Of a DNA stretch of 64,000 bases, positions 49,503 to 62,600 are shown in pieces; positions within the stretch are counted from its first letter, which is position 1, and each line of letters begins with the position of its first letter. The stretch comes from Hypomesus transpacificus. Its lineage: Eukaryota; Chordata; Actinopteri; Osmeriformes; Osmeridae. The notes under the pieces are model-generated. The model was not told the origin of the DNA. It saw nothing but the letters and a program-made list of their open reading frames with translations, and did not search any database. The DNA is taken from NCBI RefSeq assembly GCF_021917145.1, contig NC_061063.1, positions 3,323,971 to 3,387,970 on the forward strand, read 5' to 3'. Made by a program: the position numbers and the translations under genes.

Positions 49503-51439
49503 ATGGCTGTGTGCAGAGGGTGCATCTCCTTCTGGGTGGGATATGTCAGGAGCCATGGCAGCAGGCAACCAATCAAGCAGCAGGGCTGGGGTCTTGCACA
49601 GGTATTCAACCCTTCTGCTTAACTTAATCAACTGCTGTGAAGGATTTATAATGAATGTAATTGTAAAATGTTCATTTGCATTGCTTACACATTGGGTACA
49701 CATCGTTCAGTTCAGACTGTACCAAAGTACCTAAATCTTCAAGCTGACTCTAACCTCAATCCTCTTTTTCCATTTTCTCAGAAGCTTGATTCACAGTGGA
49801 ATGGACAAAGCCGACATATGAGCAGTGCATCCTGGGCCCTGCTGCCTCCCAACAGTCTGAGGTACCAGAACGTGAAGCAGCCAGCCCTCTCACACCCCTT
49901 CCACCATTCGAGCCAGCCCCAGAGGACAAATGGCCTGGAGGAAGAGTGGGAAGACTCTGTCAGTGTCTGCGTACTGGTGGGACCAGGGGAGTATGACGGC
50001 CAGCACACTCTGGTGGAAGTCCCCCTGTTTGGGCAGATGAAAATAGGAGAGCTCCTGGCTTCCGGGGCCAATAGGCCCATGGAGTTTCTCTTCCTGACCA
50101 CTGTGGACGGTAGCAGGGAAGATGACATCAGCGTCGGAAAGAAAGCGGAAGGTTCCGGCACGGTTGATGGAGATATGGAAAAGAGGGAGAGGGGGTCTTT
50201 CAGAAGCCTGTTTGAAGCTGAGGGGTGTCCAGCACCGTTCATGTATGGCTCGCGTTTCTATTGTTTCCACTGCCCCGGTATGGAGCCTTTGCCTGGCTTT
50301 GGGGACCTGTCAGAACATGGCATCGGCTTTGACAGTGGTTCCCGGGACCTTGCTTTGTTGCTGCCTTCCTCGCTGTGTAGCCACGCTGAGAGGGAGCACA
50401 TGGAGAACGACAGGGAACGCGACAGCGAAGGAGAAGAGAAGTTGTCCCTGATGTATGAAAAGCTGAGGATAGAGGTAAGCATGAAAAGGGTATTTCGTTC
50501 TCGACCGTTTGTTTGAGTTGCGGTGTAAACGGCCAAATGCACTGCAGAATCTGACCAGGCAGACTGAGGATTGTCGCTGTCGTGTGATGTTTTTTTCTAA
50601 ATGCAGACCCCTTCTGTTACAGCTTCCTAGTTTCTTTATAAAGAGTCACGACTACAGCATGTACTCCATCGACATGGAGTTCATCAACGGCCTCCTTAAT
50701 GCCAGGACCAGGTAAAAAAAACACTTGCAGAAGTCACAATGTGTAATCGGATAAATCACGCTCTTCGACACACACACACACAACCCAACCCGCTTGAGTT
50801 TCCGTCTCCTTCTGTTTGGTTGGGTTCCGCAGAGGTCGCATGGTGTACCAGCTGAGCCTGTCGCTGTGGCGTCTGCTGTGTCTGTGTTACTACGCCGAGG
50901 CCCGGCTGGAGGTGCTGAAGCTGACCAAGCACGCGGAGGACAGGACCATCCAGGCCCGCTGGAGGGTCAGGGGCCTGCCCTTCTACTCTCTCCTGCTGCG
51001 CTTCTACAGGAGGGACAAGTCCCACCTCTACAGGTAGAGGGCCGCTCCCGTCGCCGTGGAGACGTGGGTTTGGAGGTGTACTCGTTGCGGCGGTGCTAAT
51101 TACCGCTAACTGCTCGTTCTCGTCACAGGTCCTACGATGCGTTCTCCACCTTTTACGTCGGGCACGACGGGCTCATACACTGTCACAAAGTCGAGAAGGT
51201 GAGTCGCCCCGACGATGGGTGTTTATCCGAGGCGTTTGCGTCAGGTAGAAGTGTCCCGTCTCAATCTTTCCCTTGGGTGTCTCCTGGTGCTGTAGGTGAT
51301 GCAAGCCCAGCCCCCCATCCTGCCCAGGGTGGGCTCACTGCTGGCAGGGGCTCTGGTGGCGCTGGGAGTGGAGGAACACCGGCCTGCCCTCAACCTGCTG
51401 CCCCTCCTGCTGTCCTCACTTCGACAGGGGAGAGACTGA
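49503..51439 (+). CDS. c6orf136: C6orf136 homologue, DUF2358 family protein
   Basis: Six coding exons: 49503-49601, 49782-50474, 50623-50711, 50833-51033, 51129-51198 and 51296-51439, all in phase, giving 431 aa. The C-terminal half matches the DUF2358 region of human C6orf136 as I remember it: MYEKLRIE, SHDYSMYSIDMEFING, LEVLKLTKHAEDRTIQARWR, LLRFYRRDKSHLYR, YDAFSTFYVG, then LLAGALVALGV near the end. The first 33 residues are rich in R, K, Q and aromatics and lack acidic residues, as in a mitochondrial presequence; that is inference. I chose the ATG at 49503 because it is the first in the frame that splices onto exon 49782. A non-coding first exon probably ends at the donor at 48630. The molecular role of the family is not established. 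The gene is divergent from the gene at 46058-48108 and convergent with BAG6. Confidence 0.9.
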
Positions 51440-52797
51440 GAAATGAGGGGGAGGGGGGCCACTTCATCTGCACCTTTTTTTCTGTCAAGAATAGAGAGAG
51501 AGAGAGAGACAGAGACAGAGAGAGAATGGAGAAGCACAAAAAGAGAAGGCTCTTCGCAGTGTTGTTGGCAGGAACAACAGATAAAGAATGTTGTAAAAGA
51601 AACATGCATCCGAGATCACTTGAACAGTTTTCAACTCCTTTATGCTGACTTTGAAAATAAATGTTAACTATTCCACATTTTCTCCAAAACCATCCAAGTA
51701 GCACACTCTGTAAGCCCCATAGAAAAAAGCATTGAGTCATTTTTGTGATGCAATGCAGGACACAGTGTAATATCCAGTCAAGTCCTTATTAACGCACAAA
51801 GTATCCATTGCTAGTTGCTTGTTCTGTTGACACGTCATCTTAGGCTACCTAACCTGACATACATGGTCACACATTGATGACCCGTTCTTCATTGTATATT
51901 GTCTAAAGCCTTTTCATATCTGGTTAAAATATACAAATGTATAGAAAGTTGTATTCGCGTAATTATAATTGAAATAGGTTCAGTTCAAGCTTTATGGATA
52001 CTCAGCATTGTTACTTTCCACAGAGAACAGTTCTATATTTGGACACCGGCGTGCCACCTGAAAGAAAATAGTTTCATTTGATGATCGTGGCTCTCCCCCT
52101 TCTACAGCAGCAGTCCTGGAGAGTCCAGTGAGGACGTGGCAGTAGACAGGATTCTGGGCCCCTCCCTCTTCCCATGCCAGTTCAGAGGGGCAGATCCACC
52201 AGGTTGCTTTAAAATGCCATAGGAATGCCAGCAAGAATGCATGACGTGTGACTCTGGGCTCCCCGTGAAGACTTGACTAAGACCTTTCTTGTTGTGTCGG
52301 TAACCTCATGTCACATTGCTGACAAGCACCTTATGTACACAATACCAGGTTACCTGTGTGAAGACTTGTGTTAGCAGTGTGTGCCAGACACCAGTCGTAG
52401 GATTTACAGATAGTTCTCATGGCTTATGGCTAGCCTTACGTGGTGTCAGAGCTGATGCAAAACAAAGTTAACCCTAGTCAGTAACTCTTGAAAGGAATTG
52501 GCCTACTTTGAACTGACTTTCACTGGACGCAAGGTCATGTTAAGCATGTATATGTAGAATATGCTGACTGAGTGTGTAATCGGAAGGATTGAGTTTGCCT
52601 TTGCATCAGTGCTGTAAACCCAGTGTTGTCACATATAATCTTAGTAACATGCTATGTGCTTTATCAAATTGTGCAATCAAAGCATGTCAAATGTTTAGAT
52701 CTAGCACTGCTAATACTCAATGGTGTCAATCTGTAAAATTGTAACATGACTGAATCGTTGTCTGGTACTGTGTTGCTATCTATAGATTTTGCTCTGG
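51440..52797 (+). other. c6orf136: C6orf136 3' UTR / downstream region
   Basis: No exon of another gene is recognisable. It begins with a short GA-rich tract, then unique AT-rich DNA. Confidence 0.5.
51656..51661 (+). terminator. c6orf136: Proximal C6orf136 poly(A) signal
   Basis: AATAAA about 217 bp after the stop codon. Confidence 0.6.
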
Positions 52798-52845
52798 AAT
52801 AAATCCAAACATGTGTGAAATCTGGTTATGTGTGAATCAAATAAA
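52798..52845 (+). terminator. c6orf136: Distal C6orf136 poly(A) signals
   Basis: AATAAA occurs at 52798-52803 and 52840-52845. No gene lies between these and the C6orf136 stop at 51439, so a long 3' UTR isoform is possible. Confidence 0.45.
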
Positions 52846-52884
52846 GTAGAGAATGCAATGTATTGATCTTTCAGGCTTTAATTC

Positions 52885-52890
52885 TTTATT
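52885..52890 (-). terminator. bag6: Candidate BAG6 poly(A) signal
   Basis: TTTATT on the plus strand gives AATAAA on the minus strand, about 750 bp past the BAG6 stop. It is only 39 bp from the distal plus-strand signal of C6orf136. Confidence 0.5.
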
Positions 52891-53635
52891 GTCCTAAGTT
52901 TCTCATTGAATGCCAGTTGATCTTACATCAAGCTTGATGTGTTTATTTCAGTAAGTATGTTCACAAGCACAGGGTTGGCATTCAAGTTTTTACAACACAT
53001 TCTAAAATCAAAAAGCTGTGCTCATTGAGGGAGCGTTGACAGGGGTTCGATCGTTGATCAAAGGCTCCCAAAATAAATGCATTTCAACATAATTAATGGC
53101 TAAAACACCACCATACTGGAGTACCCTGTATCTGCACACAATTGTCATACTAACAAGGTTACACAAACCCTACAATCTGTTCCTCACCTCTAGTTTAGCA
53201 GTCAACAAGAAGCCTAGATCTGGACTTCTGACCTCTGAGCAAAGACAATGTTATCTATGGCATGGCAAACGTGTTAGTTGACTCTAACAAGAAAAGGTTT
53301 TGCACTTATATCACCATTACAATGTACAATTTGTGCTAATTTACAACAGTGCCTCCTAAATACATACAATTAATAAAATAAAAAAAAACTATGTTCTGGA
53401 GGAGTGGATAAAAAGTTACTTTGAGTCACAACATTGAGAGATTGGTGTGGTAGTTGAAAGATTGGTACATTTTACACTGACAGCTAGCAAACATTTATCA
53501 ATTGGCATTTTCAGTGGTAGTTCCGTCGATGACAAAATATGAATTCCATCAGCTGTCATTGGGACTGTTGAAAAACCAGTGGGGAACTGTGGGAATGTTG
53601 TGAACTGATTGAACAGAATGAGATATGGACAGGAA
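52891..53635 (-). other. bag6: BAG6 3' UTR
   Basis: Stretch between the BAG6 stop codon and the candidate poly(A) signal, with no other coding signal. Confidence 0.5.
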
Positions 53636-56600
53636 CTAGGAGTCTTCGAAGGAGAAAGCCAGGTGTGCATTGGGGAAACGTTGGGAGCTGTAGTCCGGAT
53701 CTTCCCTCACCCTCTCCCTCAGGTCACTCCTCACCTGATGTTTCAGACCAACGGGGAGGGGGGAAACGTCATGTCAGAGGCCCGGTCACACAGCACACTA
53801 TGAGAGGGGGCGTGGAGCAGCAGACTGAATGCAGTGTTACCTGCTCTGTGTAGGCCTCCTGTAGCTCGGGGCTCTCCAGCTCCCCCTGGAGGCTGTCTGG
53901 GGACGTGACGGGCCGGACCCCTGCCACGCGAGCGGCTCGACTCACGGCCTCGGACAGGGACAGGTGGGGCCCCTCTCCCTGGGCGGTCTGTCAGGCACAC
54001 ACACAGATGGGGCGGGAAGGGGGGGGGTAACTAGGTTACTAGAACCGACTTGACACGGCAACATGAAACCAGGGAGGCCGTGGTGTGACGTACTCATGCC
54101 CAGAGAAGGCTAACGTCAGTAAAGGATCTTCATGAATCAGGCCGGCGGCGGGGGGGGGATAGGAAACGGGGGTTTTCACCAGACAGAGCTCTCACCTTCC
54201 TCCTCTTGGCAGGCATCCCGTGGAGGTAGGCATCGGAGAAAGGCGGCTGGGTCTTGATCTTCCTCTGGGATAGCATGTCGTGCCTGATGATCGGCATCCA
54301 CTCCTAAACACACACGCGGGGGAAAAAGGAGTTAGCATTTTCCCTCAGGCGCTACAACACAACCGCTGCCGGTGGACACCGGATGGAGGCCGACACAAAT
54401 CGGCGGTTGTCGTGGCGACGGGGCTCTTACAGGCGGTACGGCGGCGGCCCAAGTCTCCGCCTCCAGCCCCGACTCCTCCCTCCCGGTTGGCGCGGTGGCG
54501 GCTCCTCGCAGCTCCCCCGACGACGCCCTGCGGAAGGGCGTGGCCTCTCGGGGCGCCGTGCGGGGGCCGGAAGAGGCCAGGGCCTCCTCTGCAGTGGTGG
54601 CAGGGGCGGGGGACAGCGTGTCGTCCATCTGGACGGAGACAGGCGGACACCGGGCTGGTTTATTCATGAAGAAGCCCTTCAAGGCCTTAGACCTGCCTAC
54701 AGGGCTGATGATAAACACAATGGAGGGCGTCTACACAGGCTTCGTGTATCGACCGGAGTTCTTTCGTTTTCACTCCCACATGGTGTTCACCGTCATGTTA
54801 CAGCTCAATTTGACTCAGCAGGGTCCTACTATCTGAGATTAGTTTTTCTCAGAGGATGTGAGAGTTTTCTAGAACGTTCTGTTAAACCGTACAGGAAAAG
54901 AAAGATGCCAAAGTGTAAAGATAAGACCACAATGAGGGAGCGAGCCGTCTAGCTCCTGGCTGCAAATGACTGTACTTTGTCTCCCTGGCTAACACTAAGT
55001 AGTTCCTTATCAACAGACCTTTCCCTCTAGCAGATAACAATCCCCATAATTAATCAGCAGGTTCAGAACATGGCAGACTAAGAGGGAGAGTTATGGAACA
55101 CCCAAACATTCCATTTGACCCTTTATTCACTCAAGCAGGCGCTTTTACCCAGAGCAACACATTGTGCACGTAGCAGATTGCGGGAGCCTATCAGACGGCG
55201 GGACAGAGAGGAGAAGACCCACCCACCTCCACGTTCAGAGGCTCCGCCTCCTGGCCTCCTGTACGCGCCTCGGGCTCTGCCCTATGGGAGGGCTCGCTCT
55301 GTGACATCACAACGACAAACGACAACATCCTGTTAGCGTGCGCGCTGAACAAGCGAGGCCCGGGGCCACGGGGTCGGGGGTCAGGGTCGGGGTACCTGGG
55401 AGTAGATGACGTAGTTCTGGATGTGGTCCTCGGTGACAGGGTTGTGCTCCAGGATGAGGTTGAGCCTCATGGACATCATGCTGGTCAGCCAGTTGACCAG
55501 GCTGGGGTTGACCTCCGCCGACATCCTCCTCTGGAGACGAGAGGGGAAACGTGAGGAGAGACGTGAGGAGGGGAGAGAGGAGAGACGTGAAGAGGGGAGA
55601 GAGGAGACACGCGAGGAGAGGAGAGAGGAGGCGAGAGAGGAAGAGAAGGGGTCGCGGGAGTAAACAGGAGAGGAGGGAAGAAACGGAAAGAGAAGACCAA
55701 GAGGAGAGGACGCTCATCAGACCAAACACACAACCAACCCCAAACACACACACACACCACGGCTCAACGTCACACATTCAGGCGAGAGAACGACAACGTC
55801 CAGTCCCCATCGACAGTCGTTCAACAGACGCTGCACGCGTGTCAGGTAGGGGGGGGGGGGTGGGTACTGACGATGCGGTGGTTGATGACTTGCGTCAGGG
55901 CCCTCTGCTCCCCTCGGAGGCAGTACAGGTTCAGGGCCAGACACTCAAACAGCCCCTGGGTGCACAGCAGCAGCAGGCGGGGCCCAAACATGTGGTCTGC
56001 AGAAAGACAACACACACACACACACAGAGTCAAACACGCCCGTTGGAACTCGCCGGTTGGCGGTCGTAAAGCACGCCTGAATAAGCGAGTGGGAGGGAGA
56101 GAGCGTGGGTGCACCTGTGCAGCGCAGGATGTGGGTAGCTATGCGTGTGAACTGCAGCCTGAGGAAGGAGGTGTTGGTCTGAATGATGTCGACCCCCTCG
56201 CGCACCGTCACCGTGGCCTGCAAGGACACAAGACATGAAGACATGGGAGGGGTAGCTTTGGAGGTCCAAACATCTGCCTGCAGCTCAAGAGGTCGCAGGT
56301 TCAGATCCGCCCCCCCCCCCCCCCCCCCCCCCCCCGGCTGTGCAGGGTCGTCTGTGTCACAGAAAGGAGAGTCGATGACTTACGAAGCTTTCAGCTATGT
56401 AGTCCTCCAGACCATTGATGAGGTCTTCGGCCGCCGTCTGCAAAAGAGGGCGGAAAACCTCAACATAAACGTTTGGCTGAACCGCCGGGGTGCTGGCTGC
56501 GTTCACCGAGAGCGGCGGCTCCCTGACACGAGCCCTTTTCACTCACGGCGATGTTGGCGTCGGTGGGCGGGCGGCCCTGGAGGTAGTGCTCGGTGAAGAA

Positions 56601-59600
56601 GCCGGTGAGCTGGGGCTGGATGCGGCTGAGGGGCTGGGCGTTGCCGTGCAGCAGCAGCAGCACCATGTCCACCATGGAGAAGCTCTGACACACCAGGGAC
56701 AGCAGGTCGCCAAAGAACCCTGACACACACACGGACAAGACCCGGCTCACCAGGGGCCGGCTGACACTGGCAACAAACACTTTGTTCTTGGCGTGCTAGC
56801 TTTAGAACAAATATGCCACGTTGACAAATGTATATTTTTTATATGAGACAACTTCATATTTGTTTTAGAATAATTGTTATATGTATAATATCCAGTGGGG
56901 TCATACGGGGCATGGGGGGCACCGTGTGTAGTGGGGGCACCGCGTGTAGTGGGGGCACCGCGTGTAGTGGGGGCACCGTGTGTAGTGGGGGCCCCGCGTG
57001 TAGTGGGGGCACCGTGTGTAGTGGGGGCACCGCGTGTAGTGGGGGCACCGCGTGTAGTGGGGGCATCGCGTGTAGTGGGGGCACCGCGTGTAGTGGGGGC
57101 ACCGCGTGTAGTGGGGGCACCGTGTGTAGCATTCTGTAACATCACAAGAAGCTTATTGGAACCCTGTCAATTCAGAACATGAGTGGGCCCCAGGGACTCA
57201 CCCACGGCGTCGCCGCTCCCTGGAGTGAACAGGTTGCTGGTCTGGGAGAGCCTCTGGATGAACTGGGCAATGCTCTCGCTGTTCCCCTGCGGAGCCCCCA
57301 GGGAGCCCATCATGGTGGAGAGCACCCCCTGCACGATGCCCGTGAACAGCTCCGGGCTCAGGGTGTCGCCCGCCCCCCCCGCACTGCCGCTGGGGGGCTG
57401 GGCAGGCTGGGCGGGGGCTGGGCCTGTCTGAGGGGGGGGTCGGGGTGCCAGGGCCAGGGGGAGGGGGCTGGCCAGGTGTGGAAAAGATGGTCTGGTTAGC
57501 CTGGAAGAGGGGGGAGGGAGATCTATTCACTATAACTCATGAGTTTCTATAACTCATTATCTATACACATACTAAGACAAACACAGCATCCTTTGGGTGC
57601 AGAAGCCTGGAGAGAGGGAGGGGGGGGGGTGGAGAGGGGGGTGCGTAGCTCCCGACACCCACCTGTATGAAGTCGGACATGCCCTGGAAGAAACCAGGCA
57701 CGCCGGGCACAGTCACGGTGATGGAGGGGGCACTTCCAGAGCTGGGGGCCCCTGCCGTGGCTGCTCCTCCCAGCAGGGAGCCCAGGAGCTGGGCCAGGTT
57801 GGCGTCCGGGGCGGCCTCTTGGGGCTGGCCCGCCGACGCGGTGCCGGGGGCGTGCGTGGACGTCTGACCGGAGGCGTTTGCGAACGTCGGAGGGGAAGGG
57901 ACCGAGGCGGTGGAGGAGAAGGAGTCGGAGGACGAGGAGGAGGTGGAGAAGGAGTACGAGTGGGAGTGGGAGGAAGAGGAGGTGGACGTTTCGGCACCTG
58001 AGGAACAACAGCGAAGGAATGATTCCATCGAGAGCGGACAACTTAGCGCCTGTGAACTTCATTTGGATATGAATTCAGTTGTTCCCTCCTGGACAACCCC
58101 CCCTATGCCCTGATACGGATAGAGAAGAGGATGACGTCATGCTGCTCACCTTGCTGGCCTGGCGTCAACAGCTGACCGACCAGACCGCTGATCATCTGGG
58201 TGAGAGGAGAGGGAGCGATGGGCTGCAGGAACAGAACGGGGGGGGGGGGGGGGGGGGGGGGTTTAGCGGTCATGATGAGTGCATTGCTCTGCAACCAGAA
58301 ATGGGAAGCGGTGTTCTCTTTCCGTGCCAGACAAACATGCCCCCCCCCTCTCTCTGATGCTGCATTCTCACTGTTGGGTATTTTCACTGACTGTGCCATG
58401 CCTTTCGATGCAATTCCTATGTAAGAGTGTGCTTGACAGTAAAACACTCAAAAGTTTAGAAAAGCTTAACGGAAGACTGTCGGTGCCTGATGAACATGCC
58501 CACCATACCCTGTGTGGACAGGCCAGTGACAAAGTTCTTGATTTTATTTTGAAATACATTTTAATCATAAAAAATAAAATACGTAGTGACAACGTATAGT
58601 GAGCGTGTCTCACCTGTCCAGGCTGCTGGCCGGCAGCAGGGGGCGCTGTTGCCCTCAGGTTGATAGTGGCTCCCCTGGTCCCTACGGGCTGGGGGATGTG
58701 GGGGGAGAACGAGGGCCGGGTGATGACCACCCGAGCCTGGGGCTGCTGGGGGGGGGAAGGGGCCTCGGGGTTGGGGGCAGGGCCGGGGGCCGCTGGCGGT
58801 TGCCCCGGGTGACCTGCCGAGGCGGCGGCTGCCATGGCGGCGGCTTGGTGGGAGATCTGGTGGACGATGGCCTGCATGAACTCAGGGGGAAGGCCGGGGA
58901 TGTGCATGGGCACCGCTCCTGGGCACACACGCACACACACACACAGCAGACACACACACACACACACAGCAGACACACACACACACACACAGCAGACACA
59001 CACACACACACACAGCAGACACACACACACACACACAGCAGACACACACACACACACACAGCAGACACACACACACACACACAGCAGACACACACACACA
59101 CACACAGCAGACACACACACACACACAGCAGACACACACACACACAGCAGACACACACACACACACACAGCAGACACACACACACACACACAGCAGACAC
59201 ACACACACACACACAGCAGACACACACACACACACAGCAGACACACACACACACACACAGCAGACACACACACACACACAGCAGACACACACACACACAC
59301 ACAGCAGACACACACACACACAGCAGACACACACACACACATCAGCAGACCTTCTCGCATGCAGACAGATGTTATCCAAGGGCATGGCTAGTAGACCGTC
59401 CGAAGGATCAAATCTCATTCCAAATCAGGACTGATAGAGCCTATCTGTGCTACATCTTTGAAAGGGTTTAGGTTGGTGTAGGTGCGGTTCTGCGGTCCCA
59501 TGTGAAGCCCTCTGTGACCCCGTCAGGTCTGACGTGGTGTGGACTCTCTATGGAGAGGGGGAGGCTGGATGTCTTACCAGGCTGGCCAGCCACTGGAGGG

Positions 59601-62600
59601 TTCTGTTGTCCAGGAGCACTTCCTGTCTCGCCTAGGAACCCAAATCACAGAGGGGATTCAATGAACTTGAAATAGTCTCATGAGTTATCCCTCATGGTCT
59701 TTTCTCTCTCTGAGGAAGAATGAAAATCTTGTAAATGAAGACCCCAGCTCACCGTCAATGTTCATCTGCATCATGACGACAGGCTCCATGGTCTGATGGG
59801 TGATTCGGATCACCCGTGGTGCCCCCTGCCCTGCCTGCTGATTGACGCCATACTGCTGTTGAGGCGAAGCCTGCCCCTGCCCCGGTTGATCTGGTTGGCC
59901 GCCAGCCTGAGGAGGCTGGGCTTGGCCTTCGGCTGCCTGCCTCCCATTGGACGTCATGGTCACCGTGGTTCCCAGGTTTATCTGTGGGCGAGTCATATTA
60001 ACTGCAACAGGGAAATAGTATTGTCTGTATTGCAGAGCCAGGCTGAAACCATGTAAGAAGACCAGAAAGAGGACCTACTGGTATGGGGATGTGGGGCATA
60101 CCACCCTGCAGGAGGATAGGGGATGAGTAGTGGGACATGGGTCGTACCACGTGCAGATGGCGGGGAGGCGGAGTTGCGAGATTACATCGCAGGTCGCTAA
60201 GGGCAACAAGAGTGTTACCAAGGAGACGGACGGCTTCCCCGACCAAGTTGAGAACGCGCTGGTCCTCCTCCATCTCCTGGGTCTGGGAACACAAACAGCG
60301 TGTCAGGTGCTGCGTACTTAACAGCTATTGTGTTCTCGATATAACACACAAACGTCTATATAAACACTGCCCATATTTTCCTCATTAATAGGACACCAGG
60401 AGATTGATTCCTTAATAAATAAATAAAACTATATATTTGATCTAATATATATATATTTGTTCTAATATATATATTGGGTATTTTTTATCAAATGGTACAT
60501 TTATTATAATGAGGATGCTAAAAAGCGTTTGAGCCAGATGTTTCGAGTCCGTCTGAGAGTTCCTCACGTTGTTGTTGTAGTCTGCAGAGGTGGCGGCGCC
60601 CAGAATGGAGTGGGTCCTCTCGATGAACGGCCGCAGCCTCTCCTCCACCCTCCTCACCTCGGCCAGCACCTCCACAAACTCCGCCGGGCTGGGGTGGCTG
60701 CGAGCGACAGGCAAACAAACAGTCAGGTGGCATCGCTACATTTAGGTACCTTGTTTTCACCAAGCGTAGTGCTGTTTCGCGGGGGTCTTACTTGGGACCA
60801 GAGTGGGGGGGCCCCTCTGTTTGGGTGGAGGAAGAGGAGGATGAGGGCGGAGGAGGCGGCGGGGCTGGAGAAGAGGTGTCCATGGGCTGCGCCGCTGCCG
60901 TCGATGAGGAAGACGAAGAGGAGGGCGGGGGCGTGTCCTCCGTTGGAGGCGGCGTGTCACCGGGCTGACCCTGCAACATCGACCTGAGAATCAAGACTCG
61001 GACCGCACCCCACACCATCCCCAGGGGGGCCGGATGACAGCGGAGGGGGGGGGGGGGGTCACGGGTGGCGAGCGTACCTCCAGCCTGTGGATGAGGCTCC
61101 GGGTGTCCCTCAGGAAGTTCTCTGCCAGCTGCAGCCTCATCCTCGGCTCGCTCTGCACCGATTGGTCCACGTTGACGTGCACGTCCACGGAGCCGTTGCC
61201 CTGGAGGGCAGAAAGCGACGGGGTCAAAGGCGACCGGCGGCTCGGCTGTTTGGGAATCCCTCGAAGGGAGTGGACACGGAACGTCTAGCCAGGCGTCCCT
61301 CCGTCTTTGACGGGAGCGCGATCTTACCCCCGTGGTGGTGCTGACTCGAGTGCTCCGCCCGGCCTCTCCCACTCCCGCCATCATCTGCTGAACCGACATC
61401 TGCAAACCAAGCCATCACGCTCGTCAGACTCTCCAATCTCAAAGGAGCTCTCTGAAGAGCTGAGCGTACCACATGACATCCGTTGTCAGGGCCGAGGAGT
61501 CTTTGTCCTTTGAAGGGATTGTGAAAACTGAATTGCATGTCAACTGCAGTTAAATCCGAAGCCTCTGCCCTGCTCCGACACTCCCCGACGCTCTTTCAAG
61601 AACAATAAAATAATGCCTTTCTTAGCAGAGTAGAGTGAACCCGTGACCTACTGACCCGCAGTCATGTGTTCTAACCACCAGGCTCCACCCACCACCTCTC
61701 TGGCCTGATGTCTTTACGGGGCGACACAGAGACAGTGTTACATGTTAACAGACCTTCCTGTGTCTCTTTCTCAAGGCCACTGGCTTTGTTCCTACATTTG
61801 CAGTAAACCTTCAGGCAAGGCTTCGTCCTAAAAAAGGTATTTTTCTCCGAGGTTAGTAAATGAGGACTTTCTTCTAAAGACTCTCTCATTCTCTTTAAAT
61901 CTCGAAAAACTCCTGCATTCTATTTTTCGATATTCTACTAATGAGGTGTTCAAGCACATGAGTGATCACAGGGTTGGGTCAGTGGATAGTAATAGAGATA
62001 AACCATGCAATTGTCTGTCCTTTGGATTTTTTCTTACTGTAGTTGGGCTTCATTCAGAGTGTTTACTGATAGGGCTGGAGTAACTTGATTTGATGTTAAC
62101 AGACAACATTGGCCGGTTATGTAACCCTTCTCCAGCTCTGCCTACTATATCTTGTTGCAAACTGTATTCCTTCTAACTACGAGTGCCCCTGTTCATGTCA
62201 ATCGATTTATTGCTATTGTATCAAATGTCAGTAGTGAGGGGGAGCACTCAGGGCTGAGTCAGATCGATACAGCCAGACCTCCAGAGGGTTTACCACAGCA
62301 GCAAAACAACGTTATTGTGTACGTGTTCTCGATGATCATAAGAGTTAGTGGAAGATTTGGGATTTCTATGATTTTCATATTCCTGACCCAATCACAAGGG
62401 AGTTAAGTGTGATTGCAACTGGACGCGGCGATGCACCACAAGCTTCCTTTCTGATACTACTGTCAAGATGTTCCCAGGAGACATTTCCATCCGAAACCTT
62501 CCTAAATCGATCTGCACACGTGAAGAAGAAGGAAAAGAAGAAGAAACTCATGAAACACTGTGGACAAGCAGTCAGACGTGGTGCTTCACCTGGATCTGCT

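Noticed and set aside
54372..54952. Plus-strand frames of 154 and 189 aa
   Set aside because: They are antisense to the BAG6 exon 54431-54628 and the neighbouring intron, with no independent support.
58924..59343. Regularly spaced repeats resembling a CRISPR array
   Set aside because: Units are CA dinucleotide runs with a CAGCAG punctuation, there are no unique spacers, and the host is a vertebrate.
58368..59471. 330-aa and 290-aa frames spanning a BAG6 exon and a CA repeat
   Set aside because: Only the part 58614-58918 is BAG6 coding sequence; the rest is minisatellite.
59982..60003. Longer BAG6 exon starting with VNMTRPQ
   Set aside because: It would need a weak GTCCTC donor upstream; the acceptor at 59982 gives [13 protein letters not shown], which fits the family.
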